5,217 nucleotides of DNA from Candidatus Subteraquimicrobium carltonvillense (GCA_002339355.1 DDKQ01000033.1:1-5217); one strand, 5' to 3'. Shown: positions 1 to 5,217, counted from the first letter of the stretch. Made by a program: numbers and translations. Notes: a model not told the origin generated them from the sequence alone.

Positions 1-38
1 GGCCTTTTCATCTTATCAATGACATAAAAAAGGAACTT

Positions 39-563
39 TTATTTCAATCTCCACGGTATACCGGCTACTAAAAGATAAACCTCATCTGAAGCTTTAGCTA
101 TGAACTGGTTTGCCTTGCCCAAGAGATCTCGATACACCCTTCCCAGGGGATATGGCGGCACAATACCCATTCCAACCTCGTTGGAGACGAAGATTACCGT
201 GGAATCGATATCCTGGATGCTTTCCACCAGGTTCTTCACACCTTTAAGAACCATTTCCTCGGGTTGGGATTCCAGCAAATTGGAAACGTAAAGGGTCAAA
301 CAATCAACCAGAATGACATCAGCCTCGTCACCATATTCGCATATCGTCGCGGCCAAATCCGAATTCACCTCCACCGTCTTCCAGTTCGAGGATCTCACCC
401 TTCTATGCTCCTCGATTCGCTTAAGCATCTCACCATCTATATCCCTTCCCGTGGCCAGATAAACGACCTTATCGCCTAGCTCAGCGGCTAATTCCTCAGC
501 ATATGTACTCTTTCCACTCCGAGCTCCTCCCAGAATCAAAATGAGTTTAGCCACGATGTTCAC
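39..563 (-). CDS. cobU: Adenosylcobinamide kinase / adenosylcobinamide-phosphate guanylyltransferase (CobU/CobP)
   Basis: Cytosolic bifunctional enzyme of the cobalamin nucleotide-loop pathway. In this family it phosphorylates adenosylcobinamide and then transfers GMP to give adenosyl-GDP-cobinamide, the substrate of CobS. The 174-residue product is close to the usual size of about 180. It shows the P-loop GGARSGKS (residues 12-19), the RIEEHRRVR segment (49-57) whose His53 matches the conserved histidine expected to carry GMP, the VDCLTLYVSNLL motif (86-97), VSNEVGMGIVP (126-136), GRVYRDLLGKANQ (141-153) and a closing VAGIP. The start is GTG at 563, which overlaps the end of the upstream ATPase gene by 17 bases and has a G-rich stretch just before it. 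A second in-frame GTG at 554 is an alternative start that would remove three residues. The overlap implies translational coupling and last place among the visible operon genes. Identification is secure; the exact start is not. Confidence 0.96.
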   Translation of the reverse strand: MNIVAKLILILGGARSGKSTYAEELAAELGDKVVYLATGRDIDGEMLKRIEEHRRVRSSNWKTVEVNSDLAATICEYGDEADVILVDCLTLYVSNLLESQPEEMVLKGVKNLVESIQDIDSTVIFVSNEVGMGIVPPYPLGRVYRDLLGKANQFIAKASDEVYLLVAGIPWRLK

Positions 564-1821
564 CCGCCCCCCTCTCGATCAAAGTCAAAACTTCGGAAAG
601 ACCTCGACCGACCAAGGCACCTTTCTCCTTAAGTACCTTTACCATCCGTTCAGCCTCGCCACCCGTATAGTCCCGCTCACCAATCTCCGTCTCCTCCATC
701 AATATCACCGGAATGCCCCTGTTTAAAGCTTCTTCAGCGGCGTGTAAATTCCCAATATTTCCGGGACCAAAGGGAATATTAGTCACTACGACCAGGTCAG
801 ATTGAAAGATCAAATCCAAATTGCACCGGTACGCCTCATCCGTTATCCCAGAGAAGGGAGCTTCAGCAACTATGGGGATTTCAAGTGAATTGGCCACCTC
901 TTCATCGGAATCCAAGACATTGAGCACCCCCGCCGAGACCCAGAAGTTACGATTCTTGAGCTCCCTCATCAAAAGAGCGCCCGTTCCATCCCCACAGATT
1001 AAATGCACCTTTAGTGACCCAACTGCTGATACCTTCTTTAACTTCGGGAGCAATGTAATATACAGCTTTTTGGTCAGCGGGTGTCGATTTACCAGCACAT
1101 CCGCATTAAAAACCCTTTTGATGTTCTCCACAGTGAGGACCTCTTCCGGCGGACCGAGAACATCTATTTTCCCTTGATTTAAGAGAACCAAACTCCGGCA
1201 GTACTCAGCGGCCATGTTGAGGTCGTGAAAGACTGAGATCACAGTTAAACCATCCCCATTCAAACCCTTCACCAAATCCATGATCTCCAATTGATGATTT
1301 ATATCCAAGTGAGAAGTGGGTTCATCCAGTAGAAGAATGCAGGGTTCCTGAGCCAAAGCCTGAGCGATGATCACCCTCTGTTTCTCGCCCCCACTTAAGC
1401 TGGTTATGGGTCTTTCTCCCAAATGCCAGGTGTTGGTCTTCTCCATCGCCGCCTTAGCTATACTCAAATCATCGTAGCCCTCGGTCTCAAACCTTCCCAA
1501 ATAAGGAGACCTTCCCATTAGCACGATGTCCAAAGCAGTGAAAGCAAAGGCAATCGATGTTTCCTGAGGGACAACGGCTAAATTCCGGGCGATGAAACGG
1601 GGGCTAAGCCGTTGAATGTCCTCACCGTCGAGATAAACCACGCCCGATTTCGGCTTGAGCGTGCGGCTGATCACCTTAAGGAACGTGGACTTCCCGCTCC
1701 CGTTGGGACCCACAATGCCAATGAAGTCGCCCTTCTGGATGGATAAGTTTATCCTCTCCAAGACCTGCCGATCTCCGTAAAAGCAATCTATATTTTGAAC
1801 ATCCAGAGTAACATGGGTCAT
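547..1821 (-). CDS. btuD: Corrinoid ABC transporter ATPase (BtuD-type) with extra C-terminal domain
   Basis: ATP-hydrolysing subunit of a BtuCD/FecCDE-type importer, acting on the cytoplasmic face of the membrane. With the ATG at 1821 the protein has 424 residues. The first 258 or so form a complete ABC domain: Walker A GPNGSGKST (38-46), Q-loop Gln86, signature LSGGE (142-146), Walker B ILLLDE (162-167), D-loop SHLD (170-173) and H-loop His199. The remaining 160 or so residues (from about 262) are absent from standard BtuD (about 250 residues). They start with a glycine-rich strand, LKVHLICGDGTGALLM, and contain NIPFGPGNIGNL and RDYTGGEAE, suggesting a Rossmann-like alpha/beta fold of unknown function. 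I recall similar tails on some anaerobe transporter ATPases but cannot verify this. The start is chosen because GAGGGG lies 7 bases before this ATG; a GTG at 1836 has no such site. The permease gene ends 11 bases upstream, as expected for partners. The substrate is inferred from the riboswitch and cobU, since ATPase motifs alone do not separate corrinoid from siderophore uptake. Confidence 0.93.
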   Translation of the reverse strand: MTHVTLDVQNIDCFYGDRQVLERINLSIQKGDFIGIVGPNGSGKSTFLKVISRTLKPKSGVVYLDGEDIQRLSPRFIARNLAVVPQETSIAFAFTALDIVLMGRSPYLGRFETEGYDDLSIAKAAMEKTNTWHLGERPITSLSGGEKQRVIIAQALAQEPCILLLDEPTSHLDINHQLEIMDLVKGLNGDGLTVISVFHDLNMAAEYCRSLVLLNQGKIDVLGPPEEVLTVENIKRVFNADVLVNRHPLTKKLYITLLPKLKKVSAVGSLKVHLICGDGTGALLMRELKNRNFWVSAGVLNVLDSDEEVANSLEIPIVAEAPFSGITDEAYRCNLDLIFQSDLVVVTNIPFGPGNIGNLHAAEEALNRGIPVILMEETEIGERDYTGGEAERMVKVLKEKGALVGRGLSEVLTLIERGAGEHRG

Positions 1822-1828
1822 AAGAAAT

Positions 1829-1834
1829 CCCCTC
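1829..1834 (-). promoter_or_regulatory. Ribosome binding site of the ATPase gene
   Basis: GAGGGG read on the minus strand lies 7 bases before the ATG at 1821 and overlaps the TGA stop of the permease gene (1833-1835). This decides the start at 1821 over the GTG at 1836 and suggests translational coupling of the two transporter subunits. Confidence 0.75.
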
Positions 1835-2963
1835 ACACAAGCGATTTTCCCTTCCGCAAGAGGAAGATGAAGAAGGGTGCTCCAAATAAGGCGGTGACGA
1901 TTCCAACGGGTATTTCCATGGGAGCCAGCAACAACCTAGCCAAGGTATCGGCAATTATGAGAAAAATTGATCCAACCAAAGCTGAGCAGGGTAAAAGAAT
2001 ACGGTGATCTGGTCCGGTGATTAGACGCACTATGTGGGGCACCATCAAACCTATGAAACCTATCAGCCCACTCACTGAAACGGCGGCGGCGGTTATTAAA
2101 GATCCCAGGGCGAGCATCCCCTTCTTGAAGCCTTCCACCCCGATTCCCAACTGCTGAGCCTTCTCCTCCCCCAATAAGATGAGATTCAAATCACGAGCGA
2201 AGAGGGGGATAAAGAGAAGTCCCGGGAGAATGAAGGGTAGAATCATCTTCACATGGCTCCAATTTCTGGCACCTAAACCCCCCATCAACCAGAAGACGAT
2301 GGAATGCAAATCCTCCCCACCCAGAACCATGAGCAGAGAAGTGATAGCTGAAATGAATGACCCCACCGCGATGCCCGACAAAAGCAGTGCCGTGACCGGA
2401 ACCACAGGTCCCACCTTAGCTATTTGGTAAACGATGATTACCGTTATCAAGGCACCAAGAAAAGCCGTGATGGGTACGGTGGAAAGTCCAATTAAACCGA
2501 AACCAATCTTAAAGATTATGGCCAGGGTGGCACCGAGCGCAGCCCCCGAGGATACTCCGATGATACATGGATCAGCCATGGGATTCTTGAACAAAGCTTG
2601 AAAAATAACTCCAGCCACGGCCAGAGAAGTACCAACTAACGCGGCTAAAATCAGGCGAGGTAGACGTATCTTAAAGAATATCGTCTCCAAAGTGAGAGAC
2701 CAATCTCTGCTTCCCACCAAAGAGCTCACGATTGGGATTCTGCTCAGTAACATCTTGGTGACCACCTTGATGGAAATAGAAACCGCTCCCAACGAAGCCG
2801 CCACGATTAGCACGCAGATTAATACCACCACGAGCAATAGGAGAAGACCCGCTCGATTGTATCCAGCCTTTAAAACCGGTGATTCGATGACCTCTCCCCC
2901 TGCCTGTCCTGCCCGTCCGGCAGGCGGGCGGCAGACACGGTTAGACGATGCACTCCACTTCAT
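1833..2963 (-). CDS. btuC: Corrinoid ABC transporter permease (BtuC/FecCD family)
   Basis: Membrane-spanning subunit that forms the import channel with the downstream ATPase. The 376 residues hold many hydrophobic helices, the first at about 39-60, and family hallmarks in order: RLPR (100-103), GVIFQALFKNPMADP (118-132), GVSSGAALGA (136-145), LLLSGIAVGSF (193-203), FWLMGGL (224-230), the LGEEKAQQLG stretch (264-273) matching the ATPase-coupling region, GLIGFIGLMVPHIVR (299-313) and the C-terminal EIPVGIVTALFGAPFF. The family is usually 320-350 residues. The surplus is an odd, charged N-terminus whose residues 11-22 (CRPPAGRAGQAG) are encoded by a GC-rich inverted repeat. ATG 2963 is the only conventional in-frame start before the first helix. 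It has AAGGG 7 bases upstream and overlaps the radical SAM gene by 23 bases. The repeat may have displaced an older start. Family assignment is firm; corrinoid specificity is inferred from context. Confidence 0.94.
   Translation of the reverse strand: MKWSASSNRVCRPPAGRAGQAGGEVIESPVLKAGYNRAGLLLLLVVVLICVLIVAASLGAVSISIKVVTKMLLSRIPIVSSLVGSRDWSLTLETIFFKIRLPRLILAALVGTSLAVAGVIFQALFKNPMADPCIIGVSSGAALGATLAIIFKIGFGLIGLSTVPITAFLGALITVIIVYQIAKVGPVVPVTALLLSGIAVGSFISAITSLLMVLGGEDLHSIVFWLMGGLGARNWSHVKMILPFILPGLLFIPLFARDLNLILLGEEKAQQLGIGVEGFKKGMLALGSLITAAAVSVSGLIGFIGLMVPHIVRLITGPDHRILLPCSALVGSIFLIIADTLARLLLAPMEIPVGIVTALFGAPFFIFLLRKGKSLV
2900..2934. repeat. GC-rich inverted repeat at the permease N-terminus
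   Basis: CCTGCC (2908-2913) and GGCAGG (2919-2924) form a 6-bp stem around a 5-base loop, with an outer CTGCC (2900-2904) / GGCAG (2930-2934) pair. The stretch is almost pure G+C, unlike the sequence around it. It starts directly after the radical SAM stop codon region and is translated as part of the permease N-terminus. From memory, similar CCTGCC/GGCAGG palindromes are dispersed in many environmental bacterial genomes, so an inserted dispersed repeat is my reading. Only one copy is visible in this window. Confidence 0.7.
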
Positions 2964-3648
2964 ATCTCAACCCTTCATCTCCCTTAAGATAGGTTACGTG
3001 GTGTAAATACTTCCTGGCCACTTCAACCGCCCCTTCAACCTCCTCCGGAGTTGGTCTCCTCCAAGGATTTCCAGCCACGGGAATGTATCCATCTATTCTA
3101 TAGGGAATATTGGAATCGACCGCGGAGATAAATCTGGCAATCTTCTCAATCTCCTCGACCTCTATATAATGAGGAATGAAAATGCTCTCCGCTCTCAAAG
3201 CCACCCCTGCTCTGTGCAGTCGTCTAAAGTTCCTTAACACTTCTTGATTGGGCTTCCCCGTGAAATCCCGATGCAAAGTCCCGGTTATCGCCTTTATGCT
3301 CACCTGGATTTCATCGACTCCCTCCAAGGGTGGAAACAGATAGCCATTAGTGAGAAGGATATTATGAGTATCGAGCCTCTTCTCTAACACCTTGGCCAAT
3401 TTTGGAAACTCTGGATCGATTGTGGGTTCCCCACCTAAGAAAGTAACTCCCTTCGGCTTAAAGTCCTCCAAGATTCCCACAACCTCTTCAAGCTGCAAAA
3501 AGCCACTGGAGTCTGCAACATGTTGGTTCAGGTGAATATCTCCCAACTCCTCCCGACGTATACAACCCTTGCAACCAAAATTACAACCCCAAAAGTAGAC
3601 ATAAGCCAATTTTACAGCCGGAGCAAAGGTTATGTGATAGACATTCAT
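2941..3648 (-). CDS. Radical SAM protein of unknown substrate, in the corrinoid uptake operon
   Basis: Predicted cytosolic enzyme that would bind a [4Fe-4S] cluster and cleave S-adenosylmethionine to start radical chemistry. From the ATG at 3648 it has 235 residues. The cluster motif is CNFGCKGC (Cys22, Cys26, Cys29, the CX3CX2C pattern), preceded by the aromatic YFWG. GGEP (72-75) matches the SAM-binding motif, followed by LLTNGY (98-103) and VSIKAITGTLHRDFTGKPN (116-134), which resembles activating enzymes of the pyruvate formate-lyase type. No B12-binding domain and no clear extra cluster domain are seen. The start is chosen for AGGAGA 9 bases upstream; an in-frame extension to 3735 would add 29 poorly conserved-looking residues. 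It overlaps the permease gene by 23 bases, so the two are probably co-translated. It lies between the binding protein and permease of one transporter, which ties it to corrinoid metabolism by context only. The class is secure; the reaction is unknown. Confidence 0.88.
   Translation of the reverse strand: MNVYHITFAPAVKLAYVYFWGCNFGCKGCIRREELGDIHLNQHVADSSGFLQLEEVVGILEDFKPKGVTFLGGEPTIDPEFPKLAKVLEKRLDTHNILLTNGYLFPPLEGVDEIQVSIKAITGTLHRDFTGKPNQEVLRNFRRLHRAGVALRAESIFIPHYIEVEEIEKIARFISAVDSNIPYRIDGYIPVAGNPWRRPTPEEVEGAVEVARKYLHHVTYLKGDEGLRYEVECIV
2971..2975 (-). promoter_or_regulatory. Ribosome binding site of the permease gene
   Basis: AAGGG on the minus strand lies 7 bases before the ATG at 2963, inside the 3' end of the radical SAM gene. 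It supports the long permease start even though this adds a repeat-encoded N-terminus. Confidence 0.5.
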
Positions 3649-3657
3649 TGAATCATC

Positions 3658-3663
3658 TCTCCT
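3658..3663 (-). promoter_or_regulatory. Ribosome binding site deciding the radical SAM start
   Basis: AGGAGA on the minus strand lies 9 bases before the ATG at 3648 and is among the best such sites in the window. The upstream in-frame ATGs are weaker: the one at 3735 has no clear site, and the one at 3711 has only a short GAGG four bases before it. Confidence 0.7.
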
Positions 3664-3753
3664 GAAGAACCACCTACGCAGCCACTTTAGAATTATTTGT
3701 ACATGGATCATAAATCCTCGAAAATAAGTGGTCATAAATCATTGAATATTTTA

Positions 3754-3913
3754 AAGGGAGTGGACTGAAGAAGCGACTCTTAAGGACACCCTTAAACCCC
3801 GACTCGTCGGGGAAGAGCTGCGGCAAATTGCGGGCTCAAAGGGCGAATAGTAATTTCGCACTCTGAGAGCGAGCGGAGTAGGCGCGCAAGCAGAAGCCTC
3901 CAGTCCACCCCTC
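3754..3913. repeat. Hairpin-rich inverted-repeat element, possible MITE-like insertion
   Basis: A 160-base unit of distinctive composition bounded by imperfect terminal inverted repeats: AAGGGAGTGGACTG on the left (3754-3767) and CAGTCCACCCCTC on the right (3901-3913), sharing an exact TGGACTG core. TTTA stands directly outside both ends (3750-3753 and 3914-3917), as a 4-base target duplication would. Inside are several short hairpins: TTAAGG/CCTTAA around ACAC (3780-3795), CCCCGA/TCGGGG around CTCG (3797-3812), and GCGAA/TTCGC around an AT-rich loop (3843-3859). It encodes no recognisable protein and no transposase. The element is dense enough in structure to be a folded RNA instead. Mobile status is inferred from the ends and location; only one copy is in view. 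Confidence 0.55.
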
Positions 3914-3997
3914 TTTAGATAATTGCGCGTTAAACGGCAAACTCTAAAATCATGACCTATGTACATCCTCGAAAATCTTTTCTGAAGAGGTGGGCTA

Positions 3998-4211
3998 CTT
4001 AAATAGCTCCGGATGGAGCCTTGGCAACCTCCCTAAGACCCTGGACTATCCTTGGTCCAGGGCGGACAACAAGATTTTCATCGATTACATGAACGCGTCC
4101 ATTCTTAAATAGCTCCGGATGGATGGCTTTGGCAACCTCCCTAAGACCCTGGACTATCCTTGGTCCAGGGCGGACAACAAGATTTTCATCGATTACATGA
4201 ACGCGTCCATT
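3998..4211 (-). repeat. Tandem duplication of the last 36 codons of btuF
   Basis: Two adjacent copies, 4104-4211 (108 bases) and 3998-4103 (106 bases). They differ by one synonymous base (4020 versus 4128) and a 2-base deletion in the distal copy, where TG at 4124-4125 has no counterpart. CTTAA stands at both outer boundaries and at the junction (3998-4002, 4104-4108, 4212-4216), fitting duplication at a 5-base microhomology. Without the deletion the distal copy would read IHPELFK and stop at TAG (3997-3995), the likely ancestral end. With it, the frame ends at TAA (4001-3999). Confidence 0.95.
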
Positions 4212-5036
4212 CTTAACCGCGGAAATATTCTCCCAGCCTTCACGCTCCCTTATCTTGCCCGGATCACCCATGCTCCCCTTGGAAGCGATGATGACGTCCG
4301 GATCACGCTCAATTAGCATCTCCAGGCTATATTGAGGATACTGAGTCTTGGCATCGGCGGCGATATTCTCTCCCCCCGCCAGTCTTATCAAGTCGTTCAT
4401 AAATGTTCCGGGACCAGCGGTCATCAAGGGTTCGTTCCAAACCTCATAGAAGACCTTTGGTCTTTCCCCCTTAAGTCCTGTCACTTTCTTCCTGACATCC
4501 TCTATGACCGACTGCATCTTCTTAACAACCCTTTGGGCTGCCTCAGTCTTACCGGTAAGCCTGCCAACCTCTCGTATACCGGTGATGATATCATCCAAGT
4601 TCTTCGGGTCAAGGGCAAACACGGTCACCTTCAACCTCTCCAATTCTTTAACTATCGGTTCTTGAACACCACCGGTAGCCAGCACCAAATCGGGCTTTAA
4701 GGAGACAACCTTCTCGATGTTTACATCCTTGAATCCACCGATTTTATCCTTCGCCTTTGCCTTTTCTGGATAGTCACAATAGGTAGTCACTCCCATTATT
4801 CTATCGTCCAACTCAAGGGCAAAGAGGATCTCGGTATTGCTAGGAGCTAGGGAGATTATGCGCTTTGGTTCCTTCTCGATGACAACCTTTCTGCCCAGAT
4901 CGTCTTCAAGAGTTATCGGGAAATGGGCCTTCTTAACCGCTGGTCTCTCTGCTACTGGAGCTAGTTTACATGCCACACCAGCAGTCACCAATAGCACCAA
5001 AATGAGTGCCATGATGATTCTTGAATACCTGCTCAT
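3999..5036 (-). CDS. btuF: Corrinoid-binding ABC transporter lipoprotein (BtuF-type), C-terminus duplicated
   Basis: Extracytoplasmic substrate-binding protein of the Peripla_BP_2 type that would deliver corrinoid to the BtuC/BtuD pair. From the ATG at 5036 it has 345 residues. It opens with a basic n-region (Arg3, Arg6), a hydrophobic stretch (7-22) and Cys23 in AGVAC, a plausible though imperfect lipobox (Gly at -3). The mature part has DDLGRKVV (45-52), RIISLAPSNTEILFAL (59-74), the KPDLVLATGG strand, and YEVWNEPLMTAGPGTFMNDL, all typical of BtuF-like proteins. The start is chosen because AAAGG lies 9 bases upstream; an in-frame ATG at 5045 has that site directly abutting, and a TTG at 5084 lies inside the terminator U-run. 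Residues 275-310 are repeated at 311-345, and the last five residues (PSGAI) come from a frameshift. The first copy alone would complete a normal family C-terminus. The gene is first in the operon behind the riboswitch. Function is confident; the effect of the tail is unknown. Confidence 0.92.
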   Translation of the reverse strand: MSRYSRIIMALILVLLVTAGVACKLAPVAERPAVKKAHFPITLEDDLGRKVVIEKEPKRIISLAPSNTEILFALELDDRIMGVTTYCDYPEKAKAKDKIGGFKDVNIEKVVSLKPDLVLATGGVQEPIVKELERLKVTVFALDPKNLDDIITGIREVGRLTGKTEAAQRVVKKMQSVIEDVRKKVTGLKGERPKVFYEVWNEPLMTAGPGTFMNDLIRLAGGENIAADAKTQYPQYSLEMLIERDPDVIIASKGSMGDPGKIREREGWENISAVKNGRVHVIDENLVVRPGPRIVQGLREVAKAIHPELFKNGRVHVIDENLVVRPGPRIVQGLREVAKAPSGAI

Positions 5037-5082
5037 AATACTCATCCTTTCGAAGGAAATAACTTGAAGAATCTTTCGCACC

Positions 5083-5116
5083 AATAAAAAATCCTCAAGC
5101 CTAAGCTCAAGGATTT
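5083..5116 (-). terminator. Intrinsic terminator (riboswitch attenuator) upstream of btuF
   Basis: On the minus strand AAATCCTTGAGC (5116-5105) pairs with GCTTGAGGATTT (5100-5089) as a 12-bp stem with two G-U pairs and a TTAG loop, followed at once by TTTTTTATT (5091-5083). It sits between the riboswitch and the btuF start, in the same direction, so it is best read as the off-state hairpin of the switch. Confidence 0.9.
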
Positions 5117-5170
5117 CACAAATCTTTAATCACTTGCCATCACCTCACTCCCCGAAGGCTTGTTTCCCCT
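5117..5170 (-). promoter_or_regulatory. Riboswitch expression platform with candidate antiterminator arm
   Basis: This links the riboswitch core to the terminator. On the minus strand CAAGCCT (5162-5156) is exactly complementary to AGGCTTG (5102-5096), which covers part of the loop and the top five bases of the terminator 3' arm. Pairing of these two segments would compete with the terminator. The CAAGCCT segment lies 8 bases beyond the riboswitch core, close enough to be affected by ligand-induced folding. The pairing was seen by eye and is only 7 bp, so it is a candidate. Confidence 0.5.
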
Positions 5171-5217
5171 CTAGGCAGGTCTCCTGACTTCCCACACCTT
5201 AACTTGCCTTCCCACCG
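5171..5217 (-). promoter_or_regulatory. Cobalamin riboswitch, 3' portion (cut by window edge)
   Basis: The minus strand reads GGTGGGAAGGC (5216-5206) and then AAGTCAGGAGACCTGCCT (5190-5173). These match the conserved 3' half of the cobalamin riboswitch, where GGGAAGG is followed by an AGYCAGGAGACCTGCC segment. The 5' half, including the 5' strand of P1, lies beyond the window. Position upstream of a BtuF/BtuC/BtuD/CobU operon agrees with the family's usual role of repressing B12 uptake and synthesis genes when adenosylcobalamin or a related corrinoid is bound. Confidence 0.92.

Larger units (their letters stand above)
3649..3998. other. 350-base non-coding gap between btuF and the radical SAM gene
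   Basis: This gap interrupts an otherwise tightly packed operon. Its centre (about 3754-3913) is a hairpin-rich, inverted-repeat-bounded element described separately. The flanks are AT-rich. They share a 12-base perfect direct repeat, ATCCTCGAAAAT (3714-3725 and 3965-3976), each copy preceded within a short distance by GTACAT. TCATAAATC also occurs twice, 24 bases apart (3708-3716 and 3732-3740). I see no convincing promoter and no intrinsic terminator with a T-run after btuF, so read-through into the downstream genes remains the simplest model. Translations of this region (for example minus strand 3966-3751) look spurious. Confidence 0.6.

Noticed and set aside
1..38. Possible next gene starting at an ATG at 11-9, or at the ATG at 26-24, downstream of cobU
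   Set aside because: The ATG at 26 meets a stop after five codons. The ATG at 11 has no clear ribosome binding site and only a few visible codons. A cobS-like gene would suit the context but cannot be supported.
18..45. Terminator after cobU, from AAAAG/CTTTT pairing followed by T bases
   Set aside because: The stem is only A-T rich with a 3-base loop and no G+C core, so it is too weak to call an intrinsic terminator.
100..1177. Plus-strand reading frames opposite cobU and the ATPase gene (for example 821-1177)
   Set aside because: They lie antisense to genes with complete catalytic motifs, show no recognisable domains, and have low-complexity serine-rich translations.
1822..1836. GTG start at 1836 for the ATPase, overlapping the permease stop
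   Set aside because: The ATG at 1821 has a strong GAGGGG site at correct spacing, and the added five residues precede the normal family N-terminus.
3751..3966. 71-codon minus-strand reading frame across the inverted-repeat element
   Set aside because: It is rich in Ser, Arg, Pro and Cys with no family resemblance, spans the repeat ends, and has no well-placed ribosome binding site. It is an accidental reading frame through structured repeat DNA.
3977..3998. Intrinsic terminator directly after btuF
   Set aside because: Only a weak GAAA/TTTC pairing is visible further on (around 3969-3990 on the minus strand), with no T-run after it.
5037..5084. Longer BtuF start at TTG 5084
   Set aside because: It falls in the U-run of the terminator hairpin, has no ribosome binding site, and puts 16 non-signal residues before a good signal peptide start.

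Overview
The window is one leftward (minus-strand) corrinoid (vitamin B12) acquisition operon, read from right to left. It looks bacterial: it has the 3' part of a cobalamin riboswitch followed by an intrinsic terminator, Shine-Dalgarno sites before most genes, and a lipoprotein-type signal on the binding protein. Base composition by eye is intermediate. The lineage cannot be fixed from this sequence; a free-living or anaerobic bacterium with a lipid-anchored binding protein (Gram-positive-like, Chloroflexota-like or similar) is a guess.

Layout. 5217-5171: 3' portion of a cobalamin riboswitch, cut by the window edge. 5170-5083: expression platform ending in a strong terminator hairpin with a U-run. 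5036-3999: BtuF-like corrinoid-binding lipoprotein whose C-terminus carries a 36-codon tandem duplication, with the last copy frameshifted. 3998-3649: a 350-base gap with a compact, hairpin-rich, inverted-repeat-bounded element (about 3754-3913) that looks like a non-autonomous mobile or dispersed repeat. 3648-2941: a small radical SAM protein of unknown substrate. 2963-1833: BtuC/FecCD-type permease whose N-terminus is partly encoded by a GC-rich inverted repeat. 1821-547: BtuD-type ATPase with an extra C-terminal domain of about 160 residues. 563-39: CobU/CobP, the cobinamide kinase/guanylyltransferase. The last 38 bases (38-1) may lead into another gene, but nothing there can be supported.

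How the parts fit. BtuF captures a corrinoid outside the cell, BtuC and the BtuD ATPase import it, and CobU activates adenosylcobinamide for nucleotide-loop assembly, so this is uptake plus salvage. The riboswitch should shut the operon off when cobalamin is plentiful, by letting the terminator form. The radical SAM protein and the extra ATPase domain sit inside this B12-controlled unit without an assigned job; they are the most plausible places for undescribed biology here. The core of the operon is otherwise well-known B12 uptake and salvage. I see no CRISPR, tRNA, rRNA or phage gene.
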